In this document: positions 7,243-16,015 of the stretch, piece by piece | Numbering within the stretch: the stretch's first letter is position 1 | How the letters are laid out: each line of letters opens with the position of its first letter | Assembly (NCBI RefSeq): GCF_003574625.1 | Contig: NZ_QNUJ01000003.1 | Span: 434,001 to 498,000, forward strand | From: Shinella zoogloeoides | GTDB lineage: Bacteria > Pseudomonadota > Alphaproteobacteria > Rhizobiales > Rhizobiaceae | Length of the DNA stretch: 64,000 nucleotides | Reading direction: 5' to 3' | Translations under genes and position numbers: made by a program | Notes under the pieces: model-generated | Told to the model about the DNA's origin: nothing | The model's input: the letters and a program-made list of their open reading frames with translations, nothing else | Databases searched by the model: none

Positions 7243-9264
7243 TCAGCGCCATGCCTGGGTCCGCGCCAGCAGGCCGCGGGCGACCAGCGCGTGGATAAGC
7301 TTGGCGGCGACATTGGTGTAGAAGATCATCATGCCCATGGCGGCTGCCGGGGCGATGTCGCCGGCATCGTCCATGTTGAGCACGGCGACCGAGGCGAGCT
7401 TGGTGTTGGTGGAATAGAGGAAGACCACCGCCGAGACCGTCGTCATCGCATTGACGAAGAGATAGATCGCGATGTTGAGGATCGCCGGCAGGCAGACCGG
7501 TACCGTGACCCGGAAGAACAGCCGGTGGAAGGGCTGCTTCAGCGAGGCGGCGACGGATTCGAATTCCGGATCCATCTGTTTCAGCGCCGTCAGCGCCGTC
7601 AGGTGCGCGACGGTATAGAAGTGCGTCACCGTGGAGACGACAAGGATCGCCATCGTGCCGTAGATGGGATGGAGCGGATTGGCCGGATTGTTGAAGAAGA
7701 AGATATAGGCAAGGCCGAGCACCATGCCCGGCACCGCCATGGGCATCATCGCGAGGAAATGGAAGAGGCCGCGGCCGAGGCGGAAGCCGTCCGCCTTCTC
7801 CACCATATAGGCGCCGGCGAAGACGACGAGCGAGCCGAACAGCGCCGTCAGCAAAGCCAGCTTGATCGAGTTGCCATAGGCTTCCCAGCCGCCGCCGTCC
7901 ATCAGGTCGAAGGCGAAGTTCTTCGTCGTCAGCGTCAGGTCGTAGGGCCAGAATTTCACCAGGGCGGCGATCTGGCACATGGCGATCATGCCGAGGATGA
8001 AGAGGCTGACGAGGCAGGCGAAGGCAAAGCAGATCGCATCCGTGCGGGCATTGGGCTTCGGCGCATAGGGCACGGCGCGGGCCGACAGCAGCGCCACCTG
8101 CCGCTTCTGCATGCGCCGGTCGACGGCGAAGGCGAGGATGGCCGGCACGAGCAGGATGACGGAGACGACCGCGCCCATCTCGAAATTCTGCTGGCCGATC
8201 ACCTGCTTGTAGATGTCGACGGCGAGCATGCCATATTGCCCGCCGATCACCTTGGGCAGGCCGAAATCGGTGATGACCAGCGTGAAGACGACGAAGGCGG
8301 CCGAGACGAGACCGAAACGCGCACCGGGCACGGTGACGGTGGTGAAGGTGCGCCACTTGCTGGCCTTCAGCGAGGCGGCGGCCTCGTAGTGGCGCGCATC
8401 GGCCACGGAAAGCGCCGTCAGGATGATCAGGAAGGCATGCGGCAGGGTGAAGAAGACCGAGCCGATGACGATGCCGATCGGACCATAGATGGAATAGCCC
8501 ATCAGCCAGTCCTTGAAGACACCCTGGTTGCCGAAGAGATAGACGAGCGCGATGCCCGGCAGCAGCGAGGGCACGAGGATCGGGATCGTCAGGACGCCGC
8601 GGAAGAGGCCCTTCAGCGGCATGCAGCTCCGCGTCAGTCCATAGGCAAGCGCGAAGGCGATGGCGACGGTGAAGACCGTGCTGATGGCCGCCATCAGCAC
8701 CGAATTGTAGATCGACTGGGCGAGCGCCGGCGTCGAGAAATAGGCCACGAAGTTATCGAGGCCGAGGCCGCGTGCCGGGCGCAGCACGACGCGGCGGAAG
8801 GTGCCGGAATCGTAGTCGCGCCATTCGGTGCCCTTTTCCAGCGTCGAGCCGACGAGGAAGGCCGCATCGGCGGTCGTGCCGCGGATGCGGTAGTGCACGG
8901 GGCTGCGGAACTTGAATTCGGGGAAGAACTTGGTCGCCGCCAGCCGCCCGTCGGAATTGCTGGAAAGCTCGCTTTCCGGCACCGCGCCGAGCGTCTCGTT
9001 CAATTGCGCGGCGCTGACGACCGGCCCCCAGTTGGTCCCCGTCTCGTCGCTGACCTGGAATTCGAAGGCCGCAAGGTCGAAGCGGTAGGTCGACAGCGAC
9101 TTCGACAGCATGACGAAGAGCGGCGCGCCGAGCGCGACGATCAGGTAGAGGCCGATGACGGCCATGAAGCCGAGCTTGATGCGGTCGTCGCGGGAGGATT
9201 GCTGCCGCAGCCGCTTGCCGGCGAGCGGCAGATGGGGCGTTTCGAGGGCGATGCTCATCGTCAT
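7243..9264 (-). CDS. AEP-type ABC transporter, fused double permease
   Basis: 673-aa inner-membrane protein with two BPD_transp_1 modules. Each has an EAA-like loop that contacts the ATPase (EAAASLKASKWRTFTTVTVPGA near residue 310; SVAASLKQPFHRLFFRVTVP near 565). This fused form is typical of the Fbp/putative AEP importer families, which usually run about 550 aa. The extra length is mostly a hydrophilic, probably periplasmic segment of roughly 115 residues after the first membrane helix (about residues 50-165). The start overlaps the ATPase stop by 4 bp (ATGA). Proximity to phnWAY points to AEP; this cannot be proved from sequence. Confidence 0.85.
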   Translation of the reverse strand: MTMSIALETPHLPLAGKRLRQQSSRDDRIKLGFMAVIGLYLIVALGAPLFVMLSKSLSTYRFDLAAFEFQVSDETGTNWGPVVSAAQLNETLGAVPESELSSNSDGRLAATKFFPEFKFRSPVHYRIRGTTADAAFLVGSTLEKGTEWRDYDSGTFRRVVLRPARGLGLDNFVAYFSTPALAQSIYNSVLMAAISTVFTVAIAFALAYGLTRSCMPLKGLFRGVLTIPILVPSLLPGIALVYLFGNQGVFKDWLMGYSIYGPIGIVIGSVFFTLPHAFLIILTALSVADARHYEAAASLKASKWRTFTTVTVPGARFGLVSAAFVVFTLVITDFGLPKVIGGQYGMLAVDIYKQVIGQQNFEMGAVVSVILLVPAILAFAVDRRMQKRQVALLSARAVPYAPKPNARTDAICFAFACLVSLFILGMIAMCQIAALVKFWPYDLTLTTKNFAFDLMDGGGWEAYGNSIKLALLTALFGSLVVFAGAYMVEKADGFRLGRGLFHFLAMMPMAVPGMVLGLAYIFFFNNPANPLHPIYGTMAILVVSTVTHFYTVAHLTALTALKQMDPEFESVAASLKQPFHRLFFRVTVPVCLPAILNIAIYLFVNAMTTVSAVVFLYSTNTKLASVAVLNMDDAGDIAPAAAMGMMIFYTNVAAKLIHALVARGLLARTQAWR

Positions 9265-10436
9265 GCGCTCCTCGGATAGAGCAGCAGGCGCTCGCGCGGG
9301 ATCTCCACCTGGATGACGCCGCCCGTTTCGATGCTGAGACGCCGCACGGCATTGACCGAGAAGTCGGCGACGAGCGTGCGCTCGCCGAGCCGCGGCGCGG
9401 TCAGCCGCGTGCGCCAGAACATGCCGAGGAACTCCATTTCCCGGACTTCGGCGTCGATCAGGTTCTGCGGCGTCGAGGGCCGGTCGACGGCGTTGGCCGC
9501 ATGCGCGTCGGCACCGTGCGGAATGATGTCGACGGGGCGCACGACGGCGGTCGCGGTCGCGCCGGGGGCAAAATCGCCCGTCGGGCAGCGGAAGGCGGAA
9601 TGGCCGATCTCAACCTCGCCATCCGCGGCGACCTTCGCCGGGAACTGGTTGGTCTCGCCGATGAAGTCGGCGACGAAGAGGGTTTCGGGATGGCGGTAGA
9701 TCTCGGTGGGCGAGCCGACCTGCTCGATGACGCCGTGGTTCATCACCACGATGCGGTCGGCCATGGCGAGCGCTTCCTCCTGGTCGTGCGTCACCATGAT
9801 GGTGGTAACGCCAAGCTTGCGCTGCAGCGCCTTGATCTCATGGCGAAGATGCACGCGCACCTTGGCGTCGAGCGCCGAAAGCGGCTCGTCGAGCAGGAGA
9901 AGACCCGGCGAGATGGCGATGGCGCGGGCAAGCGCGATGCGCTGCTGCTGGCCGCCGGAGAGCTGGGCGGGATACTTCTTGCCATGCGCCGACAGGCCGA
10001 CCGTCTCCAGCAACTCGGCGACCCGCGCAGCGACCTCCGCCTTGGGGCGGCCGGTGTTCTCGAGGCCGAAGGCGATATTCTGCTCGATGGTGAGGTTCGG
10101 AAAGAGCGCGTAGGACTGGAAGACGATGCCGTAGTCGCGGCTGGAGGCCGGCAGGGTGGAGATGTCGCGACCGTCTTGGAGGATGGTGCCCTTGGTCTGA
10201 AGGTCGAGGCCGGCGATGGCCCTGAGCAGGGTCGTCTTGCCGCAGCCGGAGGGGCCGAGGAAACAGATGAATTCGCCCTTCGCGATGCTCAGCGAGATGT
10301 CGCGCAGCGCGACGAAATCGCCATAGGCCTTCCACAGATCCGTTATCTCCAGATAAGGGGCCGGCTGGTCCGCCGCACGTTCGGCAGCCCGGGACGGGCT
10401 GGTGGGCGTCGGTTCGATCGACAGGGCATGTCTCAT
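9261..10436 (-). CDS. AEP-type ABC transporter, ATP-binding protein
   Basis: 391-aa cytoplasmic ATPase that energises the adjoining permease. The Walker A motif is GPSGCGKTT, the Q-loop lies in VFQSYALFPN, the signature is LSGGQQQRIALARA, Walker B is LLLLDEPLSALD and the switch histidine is in VTHDQEEALAMADR. The C-terminal TOBE-like domain (about residues 290-390) is typical of PotA/FbpC ATPases. ATG 10436 is preferred over a TTG six bases upstream. It is the middle gene of binding protein-ATPase-permease, 80 bp after the binding-protein gene. Confidence 0.88.
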   Translation of the reverse strand: MRHALSIEPTPTSPSRAAERAADQPAPYLEITDLWKAYGDFVALRDISLSIAKGEFICFLGPSGCGKTTLLRAIAGLDLQTKGTILQDGRDISTLPASSRDYGIVFQSYALFPNLTIEQNIAFGLENTGRPKAEVAARVAELLETVGLSAHGKKYPAQLSGGQQQRIALARAIAISPGLLLLDEPLSALDAKVRVHLRHEIKALQRKLGVTTIMVTHDQEEALAMADRIVVMNHGVIEQVGSPTEIYRHPETLFVADFIGETNQFPAKVAADGEVEIGHSAFRCPTGDFAPGATATAVVRPVDIIPHGADAHAANAVDRPSTPQNLIDAEVREMEFLGMFWRTRLTAPRLGERTLVADFSVNAVRRLSIETGGVIQVEIPRERLLLYPRSA

Positions 10437-10478
10437 CGGCAAGCTCCGCTGGCTTCAGGGATTTCAGGAGAACGGGAT

Positions 10479-10504
10479 GGGCGGAGCGCGACGGCGCCCC
10501 GCCC
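10479..10504 (-). other. Intercistronic hairpin after the binding-protein gene
   Basis: On the minus strand GGGCGG-G-GCGC and GCGC-T-CCGCCC form a 10-bp stem with one internal mismatch and a 4-nt loop, with no T-run. It lies between the binding-protein and ATPase genes, where such structures often stabilise the upstream message so that binding protein exceeds ATPase and permease. Confidence 0.5.
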
Positions 10505-10516
10505 GGCCGAGCGGTG

Positions 10517-11539
10517 TCAGCTCTTCGGCTCCGACTTGGCGTCGTAGCGCTTCTGCCATTCCTTCAGGATCGCGTTGCGATTGTTGGCGGCCCATTCGAA
10601 GTCGTTGTCGATCATCTTGGAGGAGATGTCCGCCGGCAGGTGCTCGACCTGTTTTGCGACGCCCGGATAGGCGACCACGGCATAGCCGACATTGTACATC
10701 TCGTTGGCTTCCTTGGTGACCGACCAGTCGACCAGCGTCTTGGCGGCTTCGAGATTCGGCGTGCCGGCGATGATGGCCGTCGCCTCGGCTTCCCAGCCCG
10801 AGCCCTCCGAGGGGAAGATGATGTCGATGGGCGCGCCGGCGCTCTTGGCCTTGGCGCCGGGGAATTCGAAGGAAACGCCGATCACCGCCTCGCCGGCGCC
10901 CGCCATCTTGCAGGGCTTGGAGCCGGAATGGGTGTAGGCGGAGATGTTCTCGTGCAGCTTGTCCATGAAGCCCCACGCCTTCTCCTCGCCCCACATCTGC
11001 ATCCAGCCGGAGACGTCGAGGAAGCCGGTGCCCGAGGAGGCCGGGTTCGGCATCACGATATGGCCCTTGTATTCCGGCTTGGTGAGGTCTTCCCAGCTCG
11101 TCGGCGGTGTCAGACCGAGCTTCTCGCCCTCCACCGTGTTGTAGCAGAGCGCGGCGACATAGGCGTCCATGCCGACCCAGCTCGGCGGCGTGTCCTTGTC
11201 GACGAATTTCTTGTCGAGCGCCTCGACGTCCTTCGGCTGGTAGGGCTCCAGCATGCCCTCTGTCTTGAGGAGGAGCAGCGAGGTCGCGGCAACGCCCCAG
11301 ACGACGTCGGCCTGCGGGTTATCCTTCTCGGCGAGCAGCTTGGCCGTCATGACGCCGGTGGAATCGCGCACCCAGTTGATCTTGATGTCGGGATGGGCCT
11401 TCTCGAAGGTCTCCTTGTAGCGGTCGAGGTCGACGGCCTCCACGGCGGTATAGACCGTCAGTTCGGTCTCGGCGAATGCAATGGTCGGAAGCACGGCGGA
11501 CATGGCGCCGGCAAGCATAAAAAGCATGCGTCTGTTCAT
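10517..11539 (-). CDS. AEP-type ABC transporter, periplasmic binding protein
   Basis: 340 aa with a Sec signal peptide of about 22 residues (MNRRMLFML...AFAETE). The mature part is a type II periplasmic binding fold related to FbpA/AfuA: ELTVYTAVEAVDLDRY, then NPASSGTGFLDVSG, a serine/threonine-rich loop of the kind that binds phosphonate or phosphate groups. The paired tyrosines that coordinate ferric iron in true FbpA are absent. The start at 11539 has GAGAGG upstream; an in-frame start at 11602 would mask the signal peptide. It is the first gene of the importer operon. AEP is the predicted ligand from its link to phnWAY. Confidence 0.85.
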   Translation of the reverse strand: MNRRMLFMLAGAMSAVLPTIAFAETELTVYTAVEAVDLDRYKETFEKAHPDIKINWVRDSTGVMTAKLLAEKDNPQADVVWGVAATSLLLLKTEGMLEPYQPKDVEALDKKFVDKDTPPSWVGMDAYVAALCYNTVEGEKLGLTPPTSWEDLTKPEYKGHIVMPNPASSGTGFLDVSGWMQMWGEEKAWGFMDKLHENISAYTHSGSKPCKMAGAGEAVIGVSFEFPGAKAKSAGAPIDIIFPSEGSGWEAEATAIIAGTPNLEAAKTLVDWSVTKEANEMYNVGYAVVAYPGVAKQVEHLPADISSKMIDNDFEWAANNRNAILKEWQKRYDAKSEPKS

Positions 11540-11670
11540 GATTGAAATCCTCTCTGGAGACCTGGAAAAACCCGGGAAGCGCGGCGGGCGATCTGTCGTC
11601 ACCCTTGTTTACAATCGGCTTCACGAGGCATTCTGGCAGGGGTTTTCGGTAAGTAAAATTTATTATTCTT

Positions 11671-11693
11671 ATCGTTCGGAAAATAAAAACGAT
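11671..11693. promoter_or_regulatory. Inverted repeat upstream of AEP binding-protein operon
   Basis: ATCGTT (11671-11676) and AACGAT (11688-11693) form a perfect 6-bp dyad with an 11-bp spacer, 132-154 bp upstream of the binding-protein start. The core ATCGTTC also occurs at 15874-15880 and 15965-15971 between phnW and its LysR gene, so this is a candidate site of that LysR protein. Confidence 0.45.
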
Positions 11694-11710
11694 GGAAAGA
11701 ATCCTGCCGC

Positions 11711-11745
11711 AAACGCAAAAAAGGGAGCCGCGCGAAACGGCTCCC
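11711..11745 (-). terminator. Intrinsic terminator after phnY
   Basis: Perfect 8-bp stem (GGGAGCCG at 11723-11730, CGGCTCCC at 11738-11745) with a 7-nt loop, followed on the minus strand by TTTTTT. It ends the phnW-phnA-phnY transcript 34 bp after the phnY stop and separates it from the importer operon. Confidence 0.9.
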
Positions 11746-11778
11746 AGCAAAAGGTGATCCCGCAGGGGCTGGCCCGGA

Positions 11779-13233
11779 TCACCACGGGAGGGAGAAGGTC
11801 TTCACGTTCGTGAAGCTCTTCATCGCCTCGATGACGCCTTCCTTGTAGCCGTTGCCCGAATCCTTGATGCCGCCGAAGGGGCTCATCTCGATGCGGTAGC
11901 CCGGCACTTCCCAGATGTTCACCGTCCCGACCTTGAGGCCCGCGATGTATTTCTGCATGCGGCGGAAATCGTTGGTGCAGACGCCGGAAGAAAGGCCGAA
12001 GGCGGTGGAATTGGAGAGCGCGATCAGCGCGTCGTCGTCGTCGGGCGCGCGCACGATCGGGATGATCGGCGCGAAGGTCTCTTCCATGACGAGCTCGCTC
12101 GCATGGGAAACCCGGTCGACGACGATCGGCGGGAGCAGCGCACCTCTGCGGCCGGGATCGTAGAGCACCTCGGCCCCCTCCTCCGCCGCCTTGTACACGC
12201 GGCGCTCGAAGACCTCCGCCGCCCTGGCGTGAACGACCGTGCCGAGATCCGTCGTACGATCCATCGGATCACCGAACCGCAGCTTCTTCGCCCGCTCCAG
12301 CACCAGCGGCACGAAGCGGTCGGCGACGCGTTCCTGGCAGAGGATGCGCTTGACGGCCGTGCAGCGCTGGCCGGAATTCTTCGTCGCGCCCGCCACCGCC
12401 AGGTCCGCCGCCCGGGCGAGGTCGTCGTCCGAAAGATCGTTGAGGATGATCAGCGGGTCGTTGCCGCCGAGTTCCAGCACCTGGCGCTTGTATTGGGCAT
12501 GGGCGGCGATCAGCTTTCCGACCGGCACGGAGCCGGTGAAGGTGATGAGGTCGAAGTTCGGATTGGTAATCATCTCCATGCCGATATCGCCGGGCCAGCC
12601 GGTGACGACGGAGAGCATTTCCGGCGGCAGCCCGGCCTCGTAGAGGATGTCGGCGAAGACGAGCGCCGTCATCGGCGTCAGCTCGGTCGGCTTGAGGACG
12701 ACGCAATTGTTGGTCGCGATCGCCGGGGCCACCTTGTGCGCCACCATGTTGAGCGGATGGTTGAAGGGCGTGATCGCCGAGATGGCGGTCAGCGGCTCGC
12801 GGGTGGTGAATATCTTGCGCGCCTTGCCGTGCGGGGTGAGGTCGCAGGAGAAGATCTCCCCGTCGTCATGGATGCACATCTGGCCCGAAAGCGTCAGCAC
12901 GTCGAAGGCGCGGCCCACCTCGTAGAGCGAATCCTGCTTGGAGATGCCGAGTTCCAGCGTGATGAGATCGGAGACTTCCTCCTTGCGGGCGACGAGCAGC
13001 TCGGCCGCCTTGAGGAGGATGCGCTGGCGCTCGTAGCGCGTCAGCTTCGGCTGGTAGGCCGCGGCGATCTCGAAGGCCTTTCTCGCATGCTCGGCATGGC
13101 CCGCCGGAACGGTGCCGATGACGGCATCGTTCCAAGGATAGCGCACCTCGATCCGCCCTTCGGTATCGACCGCCTTGCCGGCGATCCGCATGGGCTCATG
13201 GCGGATCGCGAACGTCGTTTCCACTTTCGTCAT
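11779..13233 (-). CDS. phnY: Phosphonoacetaldehyde dehydrogenase
   Basis: 484-aa NAD(P)-dependent aldehyde dehydrogenase that oxidises phosphonoacetaldehyde to phosphonoacetate in the AEP route. The catalytic cysteine is C291 in [11 protein letters not shown] and the general-base glutamate lies in LELGGNDP. Two residues known from memory of the Sinorhizobium PhnY structure to contact the phosphonate, His159 (in ITPFNHP) and Arg290, fall at the same numbers here, which supports both the function and the start at 13233. GAGGAG precedes that ATG. The gene lies between phnA and a strong terminator. Confidence 0.93.
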   Translation of the reverse strand: MTKVETTFAIRHEPMRIAGKAVDTEGRIEVRYPWNDAVIGTVPAGHAEHARKAFEIAAAYQPKLTRYERQRILLKAAELLVARKEEVSDLITLELGISKQDSLYEVGRAFDVLTLSGQMCIHDDGEIFSCDLTPHGKARKIFTTREPLTAISAITPFNHPLNMVAHKVAPAIATNNCVVLKPTELTPMTALVFADILYEAGLPPEMLSVVTGWPGDIGMEMITNPNFDLITFTGSVPVGKLIAAHAQYKRQVLELGGNDPLIILNDLSDDDLARAADLAVAGATKNSGQRCTAVKRILCQERVADRFVPLVLERAKKLRFGDPMDRTTDLGTVVHARAAEVFERRVYKAAEEGAEVLYDPGRRGALLPPIVVDRVSHASELVMEETFAPIIPIVRAPDDDDALIALSNSTAFGLSSGVCTNDFRRMQKYIAGLKVGTVNIWEVPGYRIEMSPFGGIKDSGNGYKEGVIEAMKSFTNVKTFSLPW

Positions 13234-13293
13234 GACTTTCTCCTCGCAGCGCGTCCGCTTCTCCTCTTGCGGCAACGCTCTATGTTCCCTGAT

Positions 13294-13319
13294 GCGGCCG
13301 GACGGTTCCGCCCGGCCGC
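13294..13319 (-). other. GC-rich intercistronic hairpin between phnA and phnY
   Basis: GCGGCCGG (13294-13301) pairs perfectly with CCGGCCGC (13312-13319) around a 10-nt loop in the 94-bp phnA-phnY gap. There is no T-run. A role in transcript stability or processing is inferred. Confidence 0.45.
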
Positions 13320-13327
13320 AGGATGCC

Positions 13328-14590
13328 CTAGTGCGCCGGCTGGGCGGCCGCGACGAGTGCGTAGTAGAAGGCGTCGAAATTGCGCAGCGTGCCGGCTGAC
13401 GAGAGTTCCGGCAGGACGCGGTTGGCGATGAAGGGCACCGCCTGCTCGGTGAGTCCGCCATGCGAGCGCAGCGGCTCGTTCAGCGCGGCAAGGTCGTGCC
13501 GGTGCTCGCTGGTGCCGAGCGTCTTGTTCTGCGAGGAGACGAGGACGATGTCACCGATGCGGTCGTCCGGCAGCTCGAAGCGGATGCAGGCTTCCGGGCG
13601 CGAGAGCACGACGTCGATGCCCTCCACCGCCTTCAGCCGCTCGATGATCTCCTCCTTGTCCGCCATCTCGGGCAGATAGGCCGTGGCGAAGGAGCCGAGC
13701 GCACCGTGATGGACGACATAGGGGTCGGTGATCGGCAGGATGACGCGGGCGGCGTCCTTGCCGAGCCATTCGTCGAGCAGGTCCTGCACATAGATGACGT
13801 CCGGCGAGCCGTCCGCCTTGTGCTTCGGCTTCATGCCATGGTCGGCGGTGACGATGATCGCCGCGCCGAGGGCGTCGAGCTCTGTCAGGTACCTGTCGAA
13901 CATCTCGTAGAAGGAATTGGCCTCCGGCACGCCTGGCGCATATTTGTGCTGCACGTAGTCGGTGGTCGTCAGGTACATGACGTCGGGGCGGAATTCCTTG
14001 AGGAGCTTCACGCCAGCGGCGAAGACGAATTCGGAGAGGTCGGCCGAATAGACTTCCGGAACCGGCCGGCCGAGCCAGGCCGAGGCGTTCTCGATACCGT
14101 GCTCCGCCTTGGTCGACTTGTCGGACTTTTCCGAGGAGAAGCAGACCGCGCGGCCGTCGTCGAATTTCAGGCCATGGCCGAGAAGGGCGCGCAGCTTGTC
14201 CTTCGCCGTCACCACCGCCACCTTGGCGCCGGCATCGTAGAAGGCCTTGAAAATGGTCGGCGCGCGTAGGAAGCGCGGGTCGTTCATCATCACTTCCTTG
14301 CCGGTGGCGGGCTCGTAGAGATAGTTGCCGCAGATGCCGTGGATCGCCGGCGGGCGGCCGGTGGCGATGGACAGGTTGTTCGGGTTGGTGAAGCTCGGGA
14401 TGACGCTGAGCGCGGTGCGCTCCGTGCCGGTCTTGCGGATGCGCTCGAGCGTCGGCATCAGGCCGGCCTTGATGGCTTCGTCGAGATAGGCCGGCTCGCA
14501 GCCGTCGAGGCAGATGGCGATGGCCGGGACGTTCGGCCAGGGATAGGTGCGGCGGTTGGCGGTGACGGTGATCTTGGACATCTGGTTCAT
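13328..14590 (-). CDS. phnA: Phosphonoacetate hydrolase
   Basis: 420-aa metal-dependent hydrolase of the alkaline-phosphatase superfamily that cleaves phosphonoacetate to acetate and phosphate. Metal and nucleophile motifs are visible: AICLDGCEP (D29), SFTNPNN (T68 nucleophile), IVTADHGMK, and RSHGGL near the C-terminus. Counting from the ATG at 14590, D29 and T68 match the numbering I recall for the Sinorhizobium enzyme, hence this start. The ATG at 14602 adds four residues and is possible, since it lies only 6 bp after the phnW stop. It is the middle gene of phnW-phnA-phnY. Confidence 0.93.
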   Translation of the reverse strand: MNQMSKITVTANRRTYPWPNVPAIAICLDGCEPAYLDEAIKAGLMPTLERIRKTGTERTALSVIPSFTNPNNLSIATGRPPAIHGICGNYLYEPATGKEVMMNDPRFLRAPTIFKAFYDAGAKVAVVTAKDKLRALLGHGLKFDDGRAVCFSSEKSDKSTKAEHGIENASAWLGRPVPEVYSADLSEFVFAAGVKLLKEFRPDVMYLTTTDYVQHKYAPGVPEANSFYEMFDRYLTELDALGAAIIVTADHGMKPKHKADGSPDVIYVQDLLDEWLGKDAARVILPITDPYVVHHGALGSFATAYLPEMADKEEIIERLKAVEGIDVVLSRPEACIRFELPDDRIGDIVLVSSQNKTLGTSEHRHDLAALNEPLRSHGGLTEQAVPFIANRVLPELSSAGTLRNFDAFYYALVAAAQPAH

Positions 14591-14608
14591 CGAGGTTTCC
14601 ATTCTCTT

Positions 14609-15811
14609 TCAGGCCGCGAGACGGCTGCGTTCTTCAAGGGCGATGGCCGGCGGGGCGGCGCTGTCGACACCCATTTCGGCCAGCGAGGAGCGGGCGGCCT
14701 CCACCACGCGGCGCATGACATGCTCGTCCATGCGGCCGATGCAGCCGACGCGGAAGCTGTCCACCACCGTCAGCTTGCCGGGATAGATGATGAAGCCCTT
14801 GTCCTTCATGAGATCGTAGAAGCGATCGAAGGCGAAGGCCGGATGGGCCGGGCTGAAGAAGGTGACGATGATCGGCGAGAGCCACCGGTCGGCGAGCAGC
14901 GTCTCGAAACCGAGTTCGCGCATGCCCGCCACCATGACGTCACGGTTGTGGGCATAGCGCGCGCCGCGGGCCGCCACGCCCCCTTCCGCGCGGTGCATGC
15001 GCAGCGCCTCCAGGAAGGCGGCGACGACATGGGTCGGCGGCGTGAAGCGCCACTGGCCGGTCTTGTTCATGTGTTCCCACTGGGCATGGACATCGAGGCT
15101 GAGCGAATGACTGCGGCCCTTGGCGGCCTCCAGCTCGCTCTTGCGGGCGATGATGAAACCGAAGCCGGGCACGCCTTCGATGCACTTGTTGGCGGAGGAG
15201 ACGATCGTCTCATAGCGGAAATCGTTGACGCCGGCCGGCACCGCGCCGAAGGCGCTCATGGAATCGACCAGCAGCTTGCGGCCATGCGCATAGACGGTCT
15301 CGGAGATCTCCTTCAGCGGATTGAGGATGCCCGAGCTGGTCTCGCAATGGACGACGACGACATGGCTGATTGCCGGATCGGCTTCCAGCGCGGCGGCGAC
15401 CTCGGTGCCGCGCGGCGGCATGTAGTCGCCCTTGTCGATCACCACATGGGCGCGGCCGAGATAGGAAAGCGTCTGGGCGATGCGCTTGCCATAGGCGCCG
15501 TTGCTCAGCACCAGCACCTTGCCGTCCTTCGGCACGAAGCTGCCGAGCATGGCCTCCACCGAGAAGGAGCCGCTGCCCTGCATGGGAACGCAGTCGAATT
15601 CACCCGCCGTGTCGCCGGCGATGGCGAGCAGCTCGCCGCGCAGCTCCGCCGTCATGGCGCGGAAGTCGCCGTCCCAGGAACCCCAGTCCCTGAGCATGGC
15701 CTCCTTGACCGAATAGGCCGTCGTCAGCGGGCCGGGCGTCAGAAGATAGGGCTCGCCGAGTCGCGGCGTCTCAAGGGGGGCGCTGGCCCTGTCGGAAGCG
15801 GTGGTTGGCAT
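14609..15811 (-). CDS. phnW: 2-aminoethylphosphonate:pyruvate transaminase
   Basis: 400-aa class V PLP aminotransferase converting AEP plus pyruvate to phosphonoacetaldehyde plus alanine. The N-terminus has the PhnW hallmark LLTPGPLTT. PLP-site features are VDSMSAFGAVP, with the ring-binding aspartate, and the Schiff-base lysine K209 in SSANKCIEG. It is the first gene of phnW-phnA-phnY, divergent from the LysR gene. GAGG lies upstream of ATG 15811. PhnW does not act on hydroxy-AEP or N-methyl-AEP, which gives the pbfA-like and FAD enzymes at 0.2-5 kb possible complementary roles. Confidence 0.93.
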   Translation of the reverse strand: MPTTASDRASAPLETPRLGEPYLLTPGPLTTAYSVKEAMLRDWGSWDGDFRAMTAELRGELLAIAGDTAGEFDCVPMQGSGSFSVEAMLGSFVPKDGKVLVLSNGAYGKRIAQTLSYLGRAHVVIDKGDYMPPRGTEVAAALEADPAISHVVVVHCETSSGILNPLKEISETVYAHGRKLLVDSMSAFGAVPAGVNDFRYETIVSSANKCIEGVPGFGFIIARKSELEAAKGRSHSLSLDVHAQWEHMNKTGQWRFTPPTHVVAAFLEALRMHRAEGGVAARGARYAHNRDVMVAGMRELGFETLLADRWLSPIIVTFFSPAHPAFAFDRFYDLMKDKGFIIYPGKLTVVDSFRVGCIGRMDEHVMRRVVEAARSSLAEMGVDSAAPPAIALEERSRLAA

Positions 15812-15870
15812 GGTCCGTCCTCACGTTTGGCATATCCGGGGACGACAATGGGACGGAAAGATATATATGT

Positions 15871-16005
15871 AAAATCGTTCTTTTGTATCAATCTATCGAT
15901 TGAATTTATGATTATCGGGAAGCCTGGACGGTTCAAATGGACTCCGCCACTTTACATAAGCAAAATCGTTCGTCTTAATGAACGCATAGCTTCAATTTAT
16001 CGAAG
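15871..16005. promoter_or_regulatory. LysR-type operators in the phnW/lysR divergent region
   Basis: Two dyads of the same geometry, TTC-N8-GAA, occur at 15969-15982 (within CGTTC-N8-GAACG) and 15991-16004 (within CTTC-N8-GAAG). Their centres are 22 bp apart, about two helical turns. A further AAAATCGTTC at 15871-15880 repeats the sequence at 15962-15971. T-N11-A dyads placed like this are standard for LysR regulators. Confidence 0.6.
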
Positions 16006-16015
16006 GCCGGTCCTC

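Noticed and set aside
7222-9279. A 685-codon plus-strand frame opposite the AEP permease
   Set aside because: It is an antisense shadow; the minus strand encodes a coherent membrane protein with EAA loops.
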